From Bradyrhizobium diazoefficiens (GTDB lineage: Bacteria; Pseudomonadota; Alphaproteobacteria; Rhizobiales; Xanthobacteraceae), in assembly GCF_016599855.1 (NCBI RefSeq), contig NZ_CP067041.1, forward strand, positions 5,828,001 to 5,892,000: 64,000 nt of DNA, given 5' to 3'. Below are positions 44,887 to 52,720 of the stretch, one piece after another. Every line of letters begins with the position of its first letter. Position 1 is the first letter of the stretch. Under the pieces are notes generated by a model, which ran no database searches, was not told where the DNA came from, and saw only the letters and a list, made by a program, of their open reading frames with translations. The translations under genes and the position numbers were made by a program.

Positions 44887-45359
44887 AACAGGGTCTCGAT
44901 TTGCTGCCGCAATCCTTCCGGCCGCGCGGTCGGCGCGTAGCGCGCGATCACCTTGCCGGCACGGTCCACCAGGAATTTGGTGAAATTCCATTTGATGGAG
45001 GCCCCTAACAGGCCGGATTGCTGGCGTTTCAGGTACTCATACAGGGGATGCGCGTGCGCGCCATTGACGTCGATCTTTTCGAACAGCGGAAAGCTAACGT
45101 CGTAATTGCTCGAGCAGAACGCCTGGATCTCGGCTGCCTGCCCCGGCTCCTGCGCGCCGAACTGGTTACAGGGAAAACCCAGCACCGAGAAGCCGCGCGG
45201 CGACAGATCGCGATGCAGATCCTCAAGGCCACGATATTGCGGCGTGAAGCCGCATTTGCTCGCGGTGTTGACGATCAGCAGCACTTGGCCCTCGTAATGG
45301 CGCAGCGGCACCTCTTCACCGGCCAATGAGTTGGCCTTGAAATCGTAGATCGCAGACAT
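44883..45359 (-). CDS. Glutathione peroxidase
   Basis: 158 residues. The catalytic Cys36 in NTASKCGFTPQY, Gln66 of region in FPCNQFGAQE, and Trp124 in IKWNFTKFL form the glutathione-peroxidase triad. Cysteine replaces selenocysteine, as is usual in bacteria; such enzymes often prefer thioredoxin to glutathione. It is cytoplasmic. Its ATG lies 2 bp after the amidase stop, and its stop overlaps the next gene, so it is the middle gene of a three-gene operon. Confidence 0.95.
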   Translation of the reverse strand: MSAIYDFKANSLAGEEVPLRHYEGQVLLIVNTASKCGFTPQYRGLEDLHRDLSPRGFSVLGFPCNQFGAQEPGQAAEIQAFCSSNYDVSFPLFEKIDVNGAHAHPLYEYLKRQQSGLLGASIKWNFTKFLVDRAGKVIARYAPTARPEGLRQQIETLL

Positions 45360-45361
45360 CG

Positions 45362-46762
45362 CTAACCCACGGGGTCGATCGGCGACGGCGGCACGCCGCC
45401 CGCCTCGATCGCTTCGCCTGCGAGAAGACAAAGGTCCTCGCGATAGCGGCCGGAGACGATGTGCACGCCGACCGGGGCCTTGCCGACGAGACCGGTGGAG
45501 ACCACGAGGCCCGGCAGGCCCATGAAGGGAATGGCGATCTGCGGCAGCTGCGCTTCCCAGACGCGCTCGAACGAGGCGTCGTCCTTGCGGTCGAGATGGT
45601 CGGGGAACGGCAGCTCGCCGGAGACCGGCGTCAGCACGACCGCATATTTTTCGAAGAACAGCATCCAATCGCGGGTCAGCGTGGCCCTGCGGGTCAGCGC
45701 CTGCGCGTAATTCGCCTGGTCCATCGGCGTGACCTTGGCGCGGTTGCCGCGCAGGCACGCCAGTGCGCCGGGATCGCCTTCGCGCTCCGCCATTGCAAGC
45801 TGAGCCTCATAGGCATCGCCGAGCCAGAGCTTGCGCTGCCACTCGACGGCTTCGCGCATCGGCGGGGTGTTCTCGATCACATCGACGGTCCAGCCGGCGC
45901 GCTCCAGGCGCTTGCCGGCGTCGGTCACCGCAGCCTTCACCTCAGGCGTGGCGGCAAGTCCGTCCGGGTTGAGGCAGAGCGCGGCGCGCTTCGGCCGCGC
46001 CGGGCCTTCCAGCGGCACCGGCACATACCAGGGATCGCGCACATCGCGCGCCGACATCGCGGCAAGGGAGATCCGCAAATCATTGACGGTGCGGGCCAGC
46101 GGTCCTGACACCGCCATGATCTGCGGCCCGATCGGGCGCTCCGGCAGCGCCGGGTTGAAGGCGGGAATGCGGCCGAGCGTCGGACGCAGGCCATGCACGC
46201 CACAGGCATAAGCGGGGTAGCGGATCGAGCCGGCGATATCGGTGCCATGGGCGATGTGGCCGATGCCGGCTGCGACCGCCGAGCCGGCGCCGCCGGACGA
46301 GCCGCCCGGCGTCAGCGAAGCGTCGCGGGGGTTCTTGGTGTCGCCATGGACCAGATTGCTGGTGAACCAGCGATAGGAGAAGGCCGGGCAATTGGTGCGG
46401 CCGAGCAGGACGGCGCCTGATTTGCGGAAATTGGCGACCACCGGATTGTCCTCGCGCGCGATCAAATCGCGCTGGAGCTTGAGGCCATTGGTGGTGGCAA
46501 AGCCTTCCTGGTCGACATTGGCCTTGATGGTGACGGGCACGCCGGCCAGCACGCCGGGGTCCTCGCCCCGCGCGATGGCGGCATCGACCGCATCAGCCTG
46601 CTTGAGCACGTCCTCGGGCCGGTGGTCGATCACGGCATTGAGCTTCGGATTGACGGCGTCCAGGCGGTCGAGGTCGGCCTTGGCGGCCTCGCTGGCGGAC
46701 ACTTTCCTTGATTTGACGAGGGTCGCTAGGTCGGCGGCCGACAGGCGCCAGAGGTCTTGCAT
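45362..46762 (-). CDS. Amidase (amidase signature family)
   Basis: 466 residues. The Ser-cisSer-Lys triad is visible: Lys80 in GVPVTIKANVDQ, the cis-serine in TPGGSSGGAGSA and the nucleophile Ser179 in GTDIAGSIRYPA. The family hydrolyses a wide range of amides; some members act on aryl acetamides or ureides. LPGLVVSTGLVGKAPVGVHI is the typical C-terminal stretch. There is no GatB or GatC nearby, so it is not the tRNA amidotransferase. It leads the operon with glutathione peroxidase and DUF3297. Confidence 0.92.
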   Translation of the reverse strand: MQDLWRLSAADLATLVKSRKVSASEAAKADLDRLDAVNPKLNAVIDHRPEDVLKQADAVDAAIARGEDPGVLAGVPVTIKANVDQEGFATTNGLKLQRDLIAREDNPVVANFRKSGAVLLGRTNCPAFSYRWFTSNLVHGDTKNPRDASLTPGGSSGGAGSAVAAGIGHIAHGTDIAGSIRYPAYACGVHGLRPTLGRIPAFNPALPERPIGPQIMAVSGPLARTVNDLRISLAAMSARDVRDPWYVPVPLEGPARPKRAALCLNPDGLAATPEVKAAVTDAGKRLERAGWTVDVIENTPPMREAVEWQRKLWLGDAYEAQLAMAEREGDPGALACLRGNRAKVTPMDQANYAQALTRRATLTRDWMLFFEKYAVVLTPVSGELPFPDHLDRKDDASFERVWEAQLPQIAIPFMGLPGLVVSTGLVGKAPVGVHIVSGRYREDLCLLAGEAIEAGGVPPSPIDPVG

Positions 46763-46842
46763 GATTTGCTCCGTGTGACCGGCGTCTTTTAGCGCCGGGA
46801 ACGCGGCAAAGCCATGCAGATTTCGCAGGGAGGAAGAGCGGG

Positions 46843-47100
46843 TTAGTGTCGCGTCGCCGACTGGTCCGGCATGTCCAGCAGCGCCTCGCTGAAGGGAAAC
46901 TCCAGCACGATCTCGCCCTCGTCGTCGGTGACCTCGATGACCGCCTCGAGCAGGGCCGGCTGGGCGCCCTCGGATTTCACCACCTCCAGGATCATCTGGC
47001 GGGCGACCTCCCAGGCGCGGTCAGGGTTGCGCAGAACCTCGCCGTCGGGATCCACGATCAATTCATCGCCGATACGGGTGTTGAAGAAGTATTTGGGCAT
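46843..47100 (-). CDS. DUF6894 family small protein
   Basis: 85 residues from the ATG of MPKYFFNTRIGDELIVDPDG; a GTG immediately upstream is also in frame. The motif PKYFFN-D-EG, helix with RAWEVARQMI, and a final acidic strand VTDDEGEIVLEFPFSEAL is the pattern of small rhizobial proteins often annotated DUF6894. Function is unknown. Transcribed away from the pqq genes. Confidence 0.75.
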   Translation of the reverse strand: MPKYFFNTRIGDELIVDPDGEVLRNPDRAWEVARQMILEVVKSEGAQPALLEAVIEVTDDEGEIVLEFPFSEALLDMPDQSATRH

Positions 47101-47347
47101 CACGAGATCCAGCTAGAGCCGCCTGTATCGGATTGAAAGCTGCACTGCACTCACAACTGCTTTATCGGGACAGGGTTCGCGACCGAATGCGCCAAGGGCA
47201 AGGCTGCATCACCAGAAGTGATGTTCCATAACATTTTTCGCGCCGCAACATGAGTTCGTCGGGAAGATTTCACTAGCGAACTTTTCAGCCCGCATTACTT
47301 TAACCGCTGGGCGGACACGTCCGAATTCGCAAAAATGGAGAGCCAAA

Positions 47348-47428
47348 ATGGCCTGGAAAGCCCCGAAAATCGTCGAAGTGCCCTGCGGCATGGAAATCAA
47401 CATGTATGTGAGCGCCACCCGCAAGTAA
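47348..47428 (+). CDS. pqqA: PQQ precursor peptide PqqA
   Basis: 26 residues, MAWKAPKIVEVPCGMEIN then MYVSATRK. Glu16 and Tyr20, the residues joined and excised to form pyrroloquinoline quinone, are in the required E-x3-Y spacing (MEINMY). GGAGAG lies 8 bp before the ATG. It is followed at 130 bp by pqqB. The peptide is the substrate of PqqE/PqqD. Confidence 0.97.
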   Translation: MAWKAPKIVEVPCGMEINMYVSATRK

Positions 47429-47557
47429 GCGGTCGGTGATTTGCGTTCTGCGCAGGTGGATCTTTCGGTCACAATAGGTTTCCGGAAGAGATCATCTTTG
47501 TCGACATCTGTGTCGGCCTGAGATCCACCTCGCGACGTTGCCTCCAGGAGACGGATC

Positions 47558-48487
47558 ATGCTTCGCGTCGTCGTCCTGGGCGCCGCAGCCGGCGGCGGAG
47601 TGCCGCAATGGAATTGCGGCTGCGAGGGCTGCCGGGCAGCCCGTGCGAACGGACAAGAGCTTCAGCGAACCCAAGCCTCGGTCGCCTTCAGCGCCGACGG
47701 CGAGCACTGGTTCTTGATCAACGCCTCGCCCGATCTGCGCCATCAATTGAATGCCACGCCGCAGCTGCACCCCAAGGCGAGCGCCTTGCGCCATACGCCG
47801 ATCGCAGGCGTTATTTTGACCAATGGCGAGGTGGATGCTGTCGCAGGTCTGCTCTCGATGCGCGAGGGCTCGCCATTCACGGTCTATGCGCATGAGAAGG
47901 TGCTGGCGATCCTGAAGGCCAACAGCATCTTCAATGTGCTCAACGAGAAGAATGTGCGGCGACAGCCGATCAATATCAACGAGCCGTTCGAGCCGCGGCT
48001 ACCGGACGGCGCCCGCGCAGGCATCGAGGTGCTGCCCTTCGCAGTGTCAGGCAAATCGGCCTGGTATCTGGAGGGCAAGGCCCATCCGGGCGGCGACACC
48101 GGCGACGGCGATACGCTGGGCCTGAAGATCACGGACAAGTCGACCGGCAAGTGCTTCACCTTCATCGCCGCCTGCGCCGAGGTTACCGATGCGCTGAAGG
48201 CCGAGATCGACGGCGCCGCGCTGGTGTTCTTCGACGGCACGGTCTGGCAGGATGACGAGATGATCAGGTGCGGGCTCGGCCACAAGACCGGCAAGAGTAT
48301 GGGTCATGTCGCGATGTCCGGTCACGACGGCGCGATCGCGCGACTGGCCGATCTCAGTATCGAAAGGAAGATGTTTCTGCATATCAACAACTCGAATCCG
48401 GCCCTGTTGCCCGGCTCGCCCGAGCGCAAGGCCGCTGAAGCGGCGGGCTGGCAGATACCTGCCGACGGAACGGAGATCGTGCTGTGA
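47558..48487 (+). CDS. pqqB: PQQ biosynthesis protein PqqB
   Basis: 309 residues, metallo-beta-lactamase fold. MLRVVVLGAAAGGGVPQWNC followed by GCEGCRAAR carries the zinc-binding cysteines of PqqB, and ASPDLRHQL and HPGGDTGDG are typical. It is proposed to hydroxylate the tyrosine-derived dipeptide in PQQ formation. AGGAGACG precedes the ATG. The start of pqqC overlaps its stop by 4 bp (GTGA). Confidence 0.96.
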   Translation: MLRVVVLGAAAGGGVPQWNCGCEGCRAARANGQELQRTQASVAFSADGEHWFLINASPDLRHQLNATPQLHPKASALRHTPIAGVILTNGEVDAVAGLLSMREGSPFTVYAHEKVLAILKANSIFNVLNEKNVRRQPININEPFEPRLPDGARAGIEVLPFAVSGKSAWYLEGKAHPGGDTGDGDTLGLKITDKSTGKCFTFIAACAEVTDALKAEIDGAALVFFDGTVWQDDEMIRCGLGHKTGKSMGHVAMSGHDGAIARLADLSIERKMFLHINNSNPALLPGSPERKAAEAAGWQIPADGTEIVL

Positions 48488-49293
48488 ATGCCGCGTCCAT
48501 GACTGGCAAGACACTGACTGGCAAGACACTGACTGGAATGACTGCGCTCTCCGTCGGCAAGGACATCACGCTCAACTCCGCCGAGGAGCTCGAGGCGACG
48601 CTGCGCCATATCGGCGCGACGCGCTATCACAGCCTGCATCCGTTCCATAAGCTCCTGCACGGCGGCAAGCTGAAAAAAGGCCAGGTGCAGGCCTGGGCAC
48701 TGAACCGCTACTATTACCAGAGCACGATCCCGATAAAGGACGCGGTGGTGATCTCGCGCTTCCGCGACCGCGCCACGCGGCTGGAATGGCGTCACCGCAT
48801 CGAGGACCATGACGGCGATATCGGCAGCGAGGGCGGCATCGAACGCTGGCTCAAGCTGACCGAAGGCCTCGGGCTCGACACCGCCTACGTGGAATCCACC
48901 GAAGGCATCTTGCCGGCGACGCGGTTCGCCGTGGAGGCCTATGTGCACTACTGCCGCGAGAAGAGCCCGCTGGAGGCGATCGCTTCCTCGCTGACCGAAT
49001 TGTTCGCACCGAACCTGCACGAAGAGCGCATCTCCGGCATGCTGGAGCACTACGACTTCGTCAATCCTGACATCATGAGCTACTTTAGGCGACGCCTGGC
49101 GCAGGCGCCGCGCGATGCCGGCTTTGCGCTCGACTATGTCAAGGCGCATGCCACGACGCCGGAGCAGCGCGCGCAGGTCTGCAACGCGCTGATCTTCAAG
49201 ACCAACGTGCTGTGGGTGCAGCTGGATGCGCTACAGCACGCTTATGTCGAAGGTCACATTCCGCCGGGCGCGTTCGTGCCCGAAACGAGCTGA
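48484..49293 (+). CDS. pqqC: Pyrroloquinoline-quinone synthase PqqC
   Basis: 269 residues from a GTG with GGAG 8 bp upstream, overlapping pqqB. The TENA/PqqC fold is plain: ATRYHSLHPFHKLLHGG, WALNRYYYQSTIPIKDAVVI, RIEDHDGDIGSEGGIERW and YCREKSPLEAIASSLTELFA. It catalyses the final cyclisation and eight-electron oxidation to PQQ. The first 18 residues contain a short tandem repeat (TGKTL twice) not expected in the family; the conserved part begins at MTALSVGK. Confidence 0.96.
   Translation: MNAASMTGKTLTGKTLTGMTALSVGKDITLNSAEELEATLRHIGATRYHSLHPFHKLLHGGKLKKGQVQAWALNRYYYQSTIPIKDAVVISRFRDRATRLEWRHRIEDHDGDIGSEGGIERWLKLTEGLGLDTAYVESTEGILPATRFAVEAYVHYCREKSPLEAIASSLTELFAPNLHEERISGMLEHYDFVNPDIMSYFRRRLAQAPRDAGFALDYVKAHATTPEQRAQVCNALIFKTNVLWVQLDALQHAYVEGHIPPGAFVPETS
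48501..48536 (+). repeat. 15-bp tandem repeat at the pqqC start
   Basis: GACTGGCAAGACACT occurs twice in succession and then as a partial third copy (GACTGG). It encodes TGKTL twice and precedes the conserved part of PqqC. Confidence 0.9.
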
Positions 49294-49305
49294 AGGACAA
49301 GAGCA

Positions 49306-49617
49306 ATGGCCGGGCCGCGTCACATCAGCGTCAGCGAGGCAAGCCGCCCGGTGCTGCCGCGGCATGCCAAGCTGAAATACGACGAGACGCGCAAGGTCTG
49401 GGTGATCCTGGCGCCGGAACGCGTGCTGGCGCCTGACGAGATCGCGGTCGAGGTCTTGCAGCTCTGCGACGGCAAGCGTAGCGTCGGCGAGGTATCCGAC
49501 CAGCTGGCGGCGAAATACGCCGCCCCGCGCGAGGCGATCCTGGCCGACGTCATCGTCATGCTGCAGGATCTCGCCGACAAGGGCTTTCTGACCGAGGCCC
49601 GGGAGAAGACGCCATGA
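49306..49617 (+). CDS. pqqD: PQQ biosynthesis peptide chaperone PqqD
   Basis: 103 residues. RPVLPRHAKLKYDETRKVWV, then LAPERVLAPDEIAVEVLQLC is the winged-helix-like PqqD pattern (RRE domain) that binds the PqqA peptide and presents it to PqqE. Its stop overlaps the ATG of pqqE by 4 bp (ATGA). It starts 12 bp after pqqC. Confidence 0.96.
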   Translation: MAGPRHISVSEASRPVLPRHAKLKYDETRKVWVILAPERVLAPDEIAVEVLQLCDGKRSVGEVSDQLAAKYAAPREAILADVIVMLQDLADKGFLTEAREKTP

Positions 49618-50807
49618 GCGATGTGCTCCCAATCATTCCGCCTGATGCCAGCGACAGTCTCGCGGTGCTGGAGAAGAGCCGCTCGACGGCGGAGACGTTT
49701 GGCATTCCGCTCGCCGTGCTGCTCGAGATCACCCACCGCTGCCCGCTGCAATGCCCCTACTGTTCAAACCCGGTCGAGCTCGATCGCTCCGGCAACGAAC
49801 TCACCACCGAAGAATGGAAGAAGGTACTGAGCGAGCTCGCCGAGATCGGCGTGCTCCAGGTGCATTTCTCCGGCGGCGAGCCGACGGCGCGGAAAGACCT
49901 CGTCGAGCTGGTCAAGCATGCCAGCGACGCCGGGCTCTACACCAACCTGATCACCTCGGCCGTGCTGCTGACGCGCGAAAAGCTCAGCGCGCTTGCGGAT
50001 GCCGGGCTCTGCCATGTGCAGATCTCGTTCCAGGGCATCGAGGAAGGCCTCGCCGACCGCGTTGCCGGCTACAAAGGCGGCCACCGCAAGAAGCTCGAAG
50101 TGGCAAAGTGGACGCGCGAGCTGGACCTGCCGCTCACCGTGAATGCGGTGATGCATCGCCAAAACCTGCACCAGCTCCCTGATATCATCCAGATGGCGGT
50201 CGATCTCGACGCCGACCGGCTCGAGGTCGCCAATGTCCAGTACTATGGCTGGGCACTGAAGAACCGGGCCGCCCTGATGCCGACGCTCGCGCAGCTCGAG
50301 GAGTGCACCCGCCTGGTCGAGGAGGCGCGCGAGCGGCTGAAGGGCACACTCGCGATCGACTACGTCGTGCCTGATTATTACGCGCTGCGTCCGAAGAAAT
50401 GCATGGGCGGCTGGGGACGGCAGTTCTTCAACATCTCGCCGGCCGGCAAGGTACTGCCGTGTCATGCCGCCGAGAGCATCGCCGGGCTCGATTTCTTGTC
50501 CGTGCGCTCCAATCATTCGATCGCCTGGATCTGGCAGAACTCGGACGCCTTCAACCGCTATCGCGGCACCGGCTGGATGAAGGAGCCGTGCAAGTCTTGC
50601 GAATTCCGCGAGATCGATTTCGGCGGCTGCCGCTGCCAGGCCTTTGCGTTGACCGGCGATGCCGCCAACACCGATCCCGCCTGCGCGCTGTCGCCGCTGC
50701 ACGAGACCATCTTCAAAGAGGCGGAGCGCGAGGCCGAGGGCGAGACCAGCCGCTTCCTCTATCGCAATTTTGCCGGCGGCACTCTGGAATCCGAGAATGG
50801 TGCCTGA
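49614..50807 (+). CDS. pqqE: Radical SAM protein PqqE
   Basis: 397 residues. The radical SAM motif CPLQCPYC (Cys43, Cys47, Cys50) is followed by a SPASM domain with KKCMGGWGRQFFN, PCKSCEFREIDFGGCRCQAF and later DPACALSPLH. It forms the carbon-carbon bond between Glu16 and Tyr20 of PqqA. The gene overlaps pqqD upstream and the proline iminopeptidase downstream. Confidence 0.97.
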   Translation: MSDVLPIIPPDASDSLAVLEKSRSTAETFGIPLAVLLEITHRCPLQCPYCSNPVELDRSGNELTTEEWKKVLSELAEIGVLQVHFSGGEPTARKDLVELVKHASDAGLYTNLITSAVLLTREKLSALADAGLCHVQISFQGIEEGLADRVAGYKGGHRKKLEVAKWTRELDLPLTVNAVMHRQNLHQLPDIIQMAVDLDADRLEVANVQYYGWALKNRAALMPTLAQLEECTRLVEEARERLKGTLAIDYVVPDYYALRPKKCMGGWGRQFFNISPAGKVLPCHAAESIAGLDFLSVRSNHSIAWIWQNSDAFNRYRGTGWMKEPCKSCEFREIDFGGCRCQAFALTGDAANTDPACALSPLHETIFKEAEREAEGETSRFLYRNFAGGTLESENGA

Positions 50808-51783
50808 CGCCGACGCGGCCGCATCCGCCAGACGCGCCGATCCCTTTGCGCCGCTGACCTCTGAAATGTTGGATGTCGGCGACGGCCACGAGCTCTATGT
50901 CGAGAGCGTCGGCCGCGCCGATGGCATTCCCGCGATCTATCTGCATGGCGGCCCCGGCAGCGGCTGTCAGCCCGATCATCGGCGGCTGTTCGATCCCGAG
51001 CGGATGCATGCGGTGCTGTTCGACCAGCGCGGTTGCGGCCGCAGCCGTCCCAAGGGATCGCGCGAGCATAACACGACCGCGCATCTGATTGCGGACATGG
51101 AGAAGGTCCGGGAAAAATTCGGCTTCACACGCTGGATTGTGGTCGGCGGCTCCTGGGGCGCGACACTGGCGCTGGCTTATGCCCAGGCCCATCCCGCGCG
51201 CGTCTCCGGCATCGCACTTCGCGCGACTTTTCTCGGCACGCGGGAGGAAGTCGTAACGGGTTTCACCTCGCGCCTCTCGCAATTCTATCCCGCGCTCTAC
51301 GAGGATTTTCTCAGCGTGCTGCCGCTGGAGGAACGCGGGCATCCGGTGGAATCCTATTGGCGCCGCATTCTCGATGCCGATCCTGCGGTGCATGGTCCGG
51401 CTTCGCGCGCCTGGCACGATACCGAGCGCGCTTTATCCGAGCACAAGGCGGCCAAGACGCGGCTAGACCTGGCGTCACTGAATGTCTGGCGGACATTGCC
51501 GGCGACGCCGTTCATGGAAGCGCACTATTTCGTCAACAATTCCTTCATGAACGAAGACCAGCTGTTGCGAAACGCGGGCCGCCTCAACGACATTCCCGGC
51601 ATCGTCGTGCAGAGCCGCTACGATTTGTTGTGCCCGCCTGAGACATCGCAGGCACTGGCGAAAGTTTGGCCGGGTTCCGAGATTCGGATCGTAGAAGAAG
51701 CCGGGCATTCGCTCTATGATACCGGCGTGAGGGACGCAGTCATGAAGTCGATCGCCGACCTCGCGTCGAAGGCCGCGCGTTAA
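50797..51783 (+). CDS. Proline iminopeptidase-like alpha/beta hydrolase
   Basis: 328 residues from MVPDADAAASARRADPFAPL; the ATG lies 11 bp inside the end of pqqE. IPAIYLHGGPGSGCQPDHRR and VLFDQRGCGRSRPKG are prolyl-aminopeptidase signatures and VVGGSWGATLALAY gives the catalytic serine. It releases N-terminal proline from peptides in the cytoplasm. The overlap with pqqE means it is expressed with the PQQ genes, where it could help degrade PqqA remnants. That role is an inference; other pqq clusters use PqqF-type proteases. Confidence 0.9.
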   Translation: MVPDADAAASARRADPFAPLTSEMLDVGDGHELYVESVGRADGIPAIYLHGGPGSGCQPDHRRLFDPERMHAVLFDQRGCGRSRPKGSREHNTTAHLIADMEKVREKFGFTRWIVVGGSWGATLALAYAQAHPARVSGIALRATFLGTREEVVTGFTSRLSQFYPALYEDFLSVLPLEERGHPVESYWRRILDADPAVHGPASRAWHDTERALSEHKAAKTRLDLASLNVWRTLPATPFMEAHYFVNNSFMNEDQLLRNAGRLNDIPGIVVQSRYDLLCPPETSQALAKVWPGSEIRIVEEAGHSLYDTGVRDAVMKSIADLASKAAR

Positions 51784-51807
51784 CGCGCGCGAAAAAGGAC
51801 AAGAACA

Positions 51808-52485
51808 ATGCCGCTCGCTGGGACAGGCATGCTGCTGACGTCGATGAACATCGACGCTTCAGATGAAGCCGATTTCAATCGCTGGTACGATCGCGAGCAT
51901 CTGGAAGAGCGCGTCGCGATCGAGGGCTTTCTCGAAGCCCGGCGCTATGTCGCGCACGCCGCCAATCCCAAATATCTCTCGCTGTACTCGACCGCGACTC
52001 TCGACGTGCTCAACAGTCCCGCCTATCGCGCGCGGCTCGCCAACCAGACCGAATGGTCGCGGCGGACCATGGCGCATTTCAAGGACATGCTGCGCGTGGT
52101 CGCGCGCATCACCATCAGCAAGGGCACTGGCCGCGGCGCCGCGCTCGGCCTGGTGAGGCTGCGTCCCACAGCCGGCAATGCCGGCGCATGGCGTGGTGCA
52201 CTGCAAGAGAAGCTCGCGCCTGGGAATCGCGAAGGCATCATCTCCATGCATCTGCTCGAGAGCGAGCCGGAATTGTCGGGCGCAACGGCGGACATTCCAG
52301 CGGCGCGCAACGAAGGTGCGCGCGACTGGTTCGTGCTGATCGACGGCACGCATGTCGGCGCCGTCTCGACCGTCATCGCCGAGCGCTTCACCGGCCCTGC
52401 TGCCACGCCTTTCCCGCTGCCGGTCTCGGTCGGCACTTACTGCCTGATGTGGGACCTCGCGAAAAGCGACATCGCGCAAAGCTGA
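51808..52485 (+). CDS. DUF4286-type hypothetical protein
   Basis: 225 residues. SMNIDASDEADFNRWYDREH and LEERVAIEGFLEARRYVAHA, repeated in structure in the second half (AISMHLLESEPELSGATADI), suggest a duplicated ferredoxin-like (dimeric alpha/beta-barrel) fold of the DUF4286 family, whose members bind small molecules or act on carbonyl compounds. AAAAAGGAC lies before the ATG. It follows the peptidase by 24 bp and may be the last gene of the pqq operon. Function unknown. Confidence 0.7.
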   Translation: MPLAGTGMLLTSMNIDASDEADFNRWYDREHLEERVAIEGFLEARRYVAHAANPKYLSLYSTATLDVLNSPAYRARLANQTEWSRRTMAHFKDMLRVVARITISKGTGRGAALGLVRLRPTAGNAGAWRGALQEKLAPGNREGIISMHLLESEPELSGATADIPAARNEGARDWFVLIDGTHVGAVSTVIAERFTGPAATPFPLPVSVGTYCLMWDLAKSDIAQS

Positions 52486-52720
52486 AGCGCCTCTGCATCG
52501 CAACATATTGCACCGCACCCATCTCGCGCGTGGCGTTAATGCTGTCTGCGCGCGGCTCCCATGAAAGAGGGGAAGCGCGAAAATTTGCCGTTGTACTTCG
52601 GACCGGTTCTAATAAGCTAACCCAATGACGTTATTCACAAACCAGATCGCCGCGCGTTAAGCGTTCGCAAAGCTCAAGAAAAGGCCGCCGGGTCTTTGAG
52701 CCTGCGCGGACAGGGTAGGA

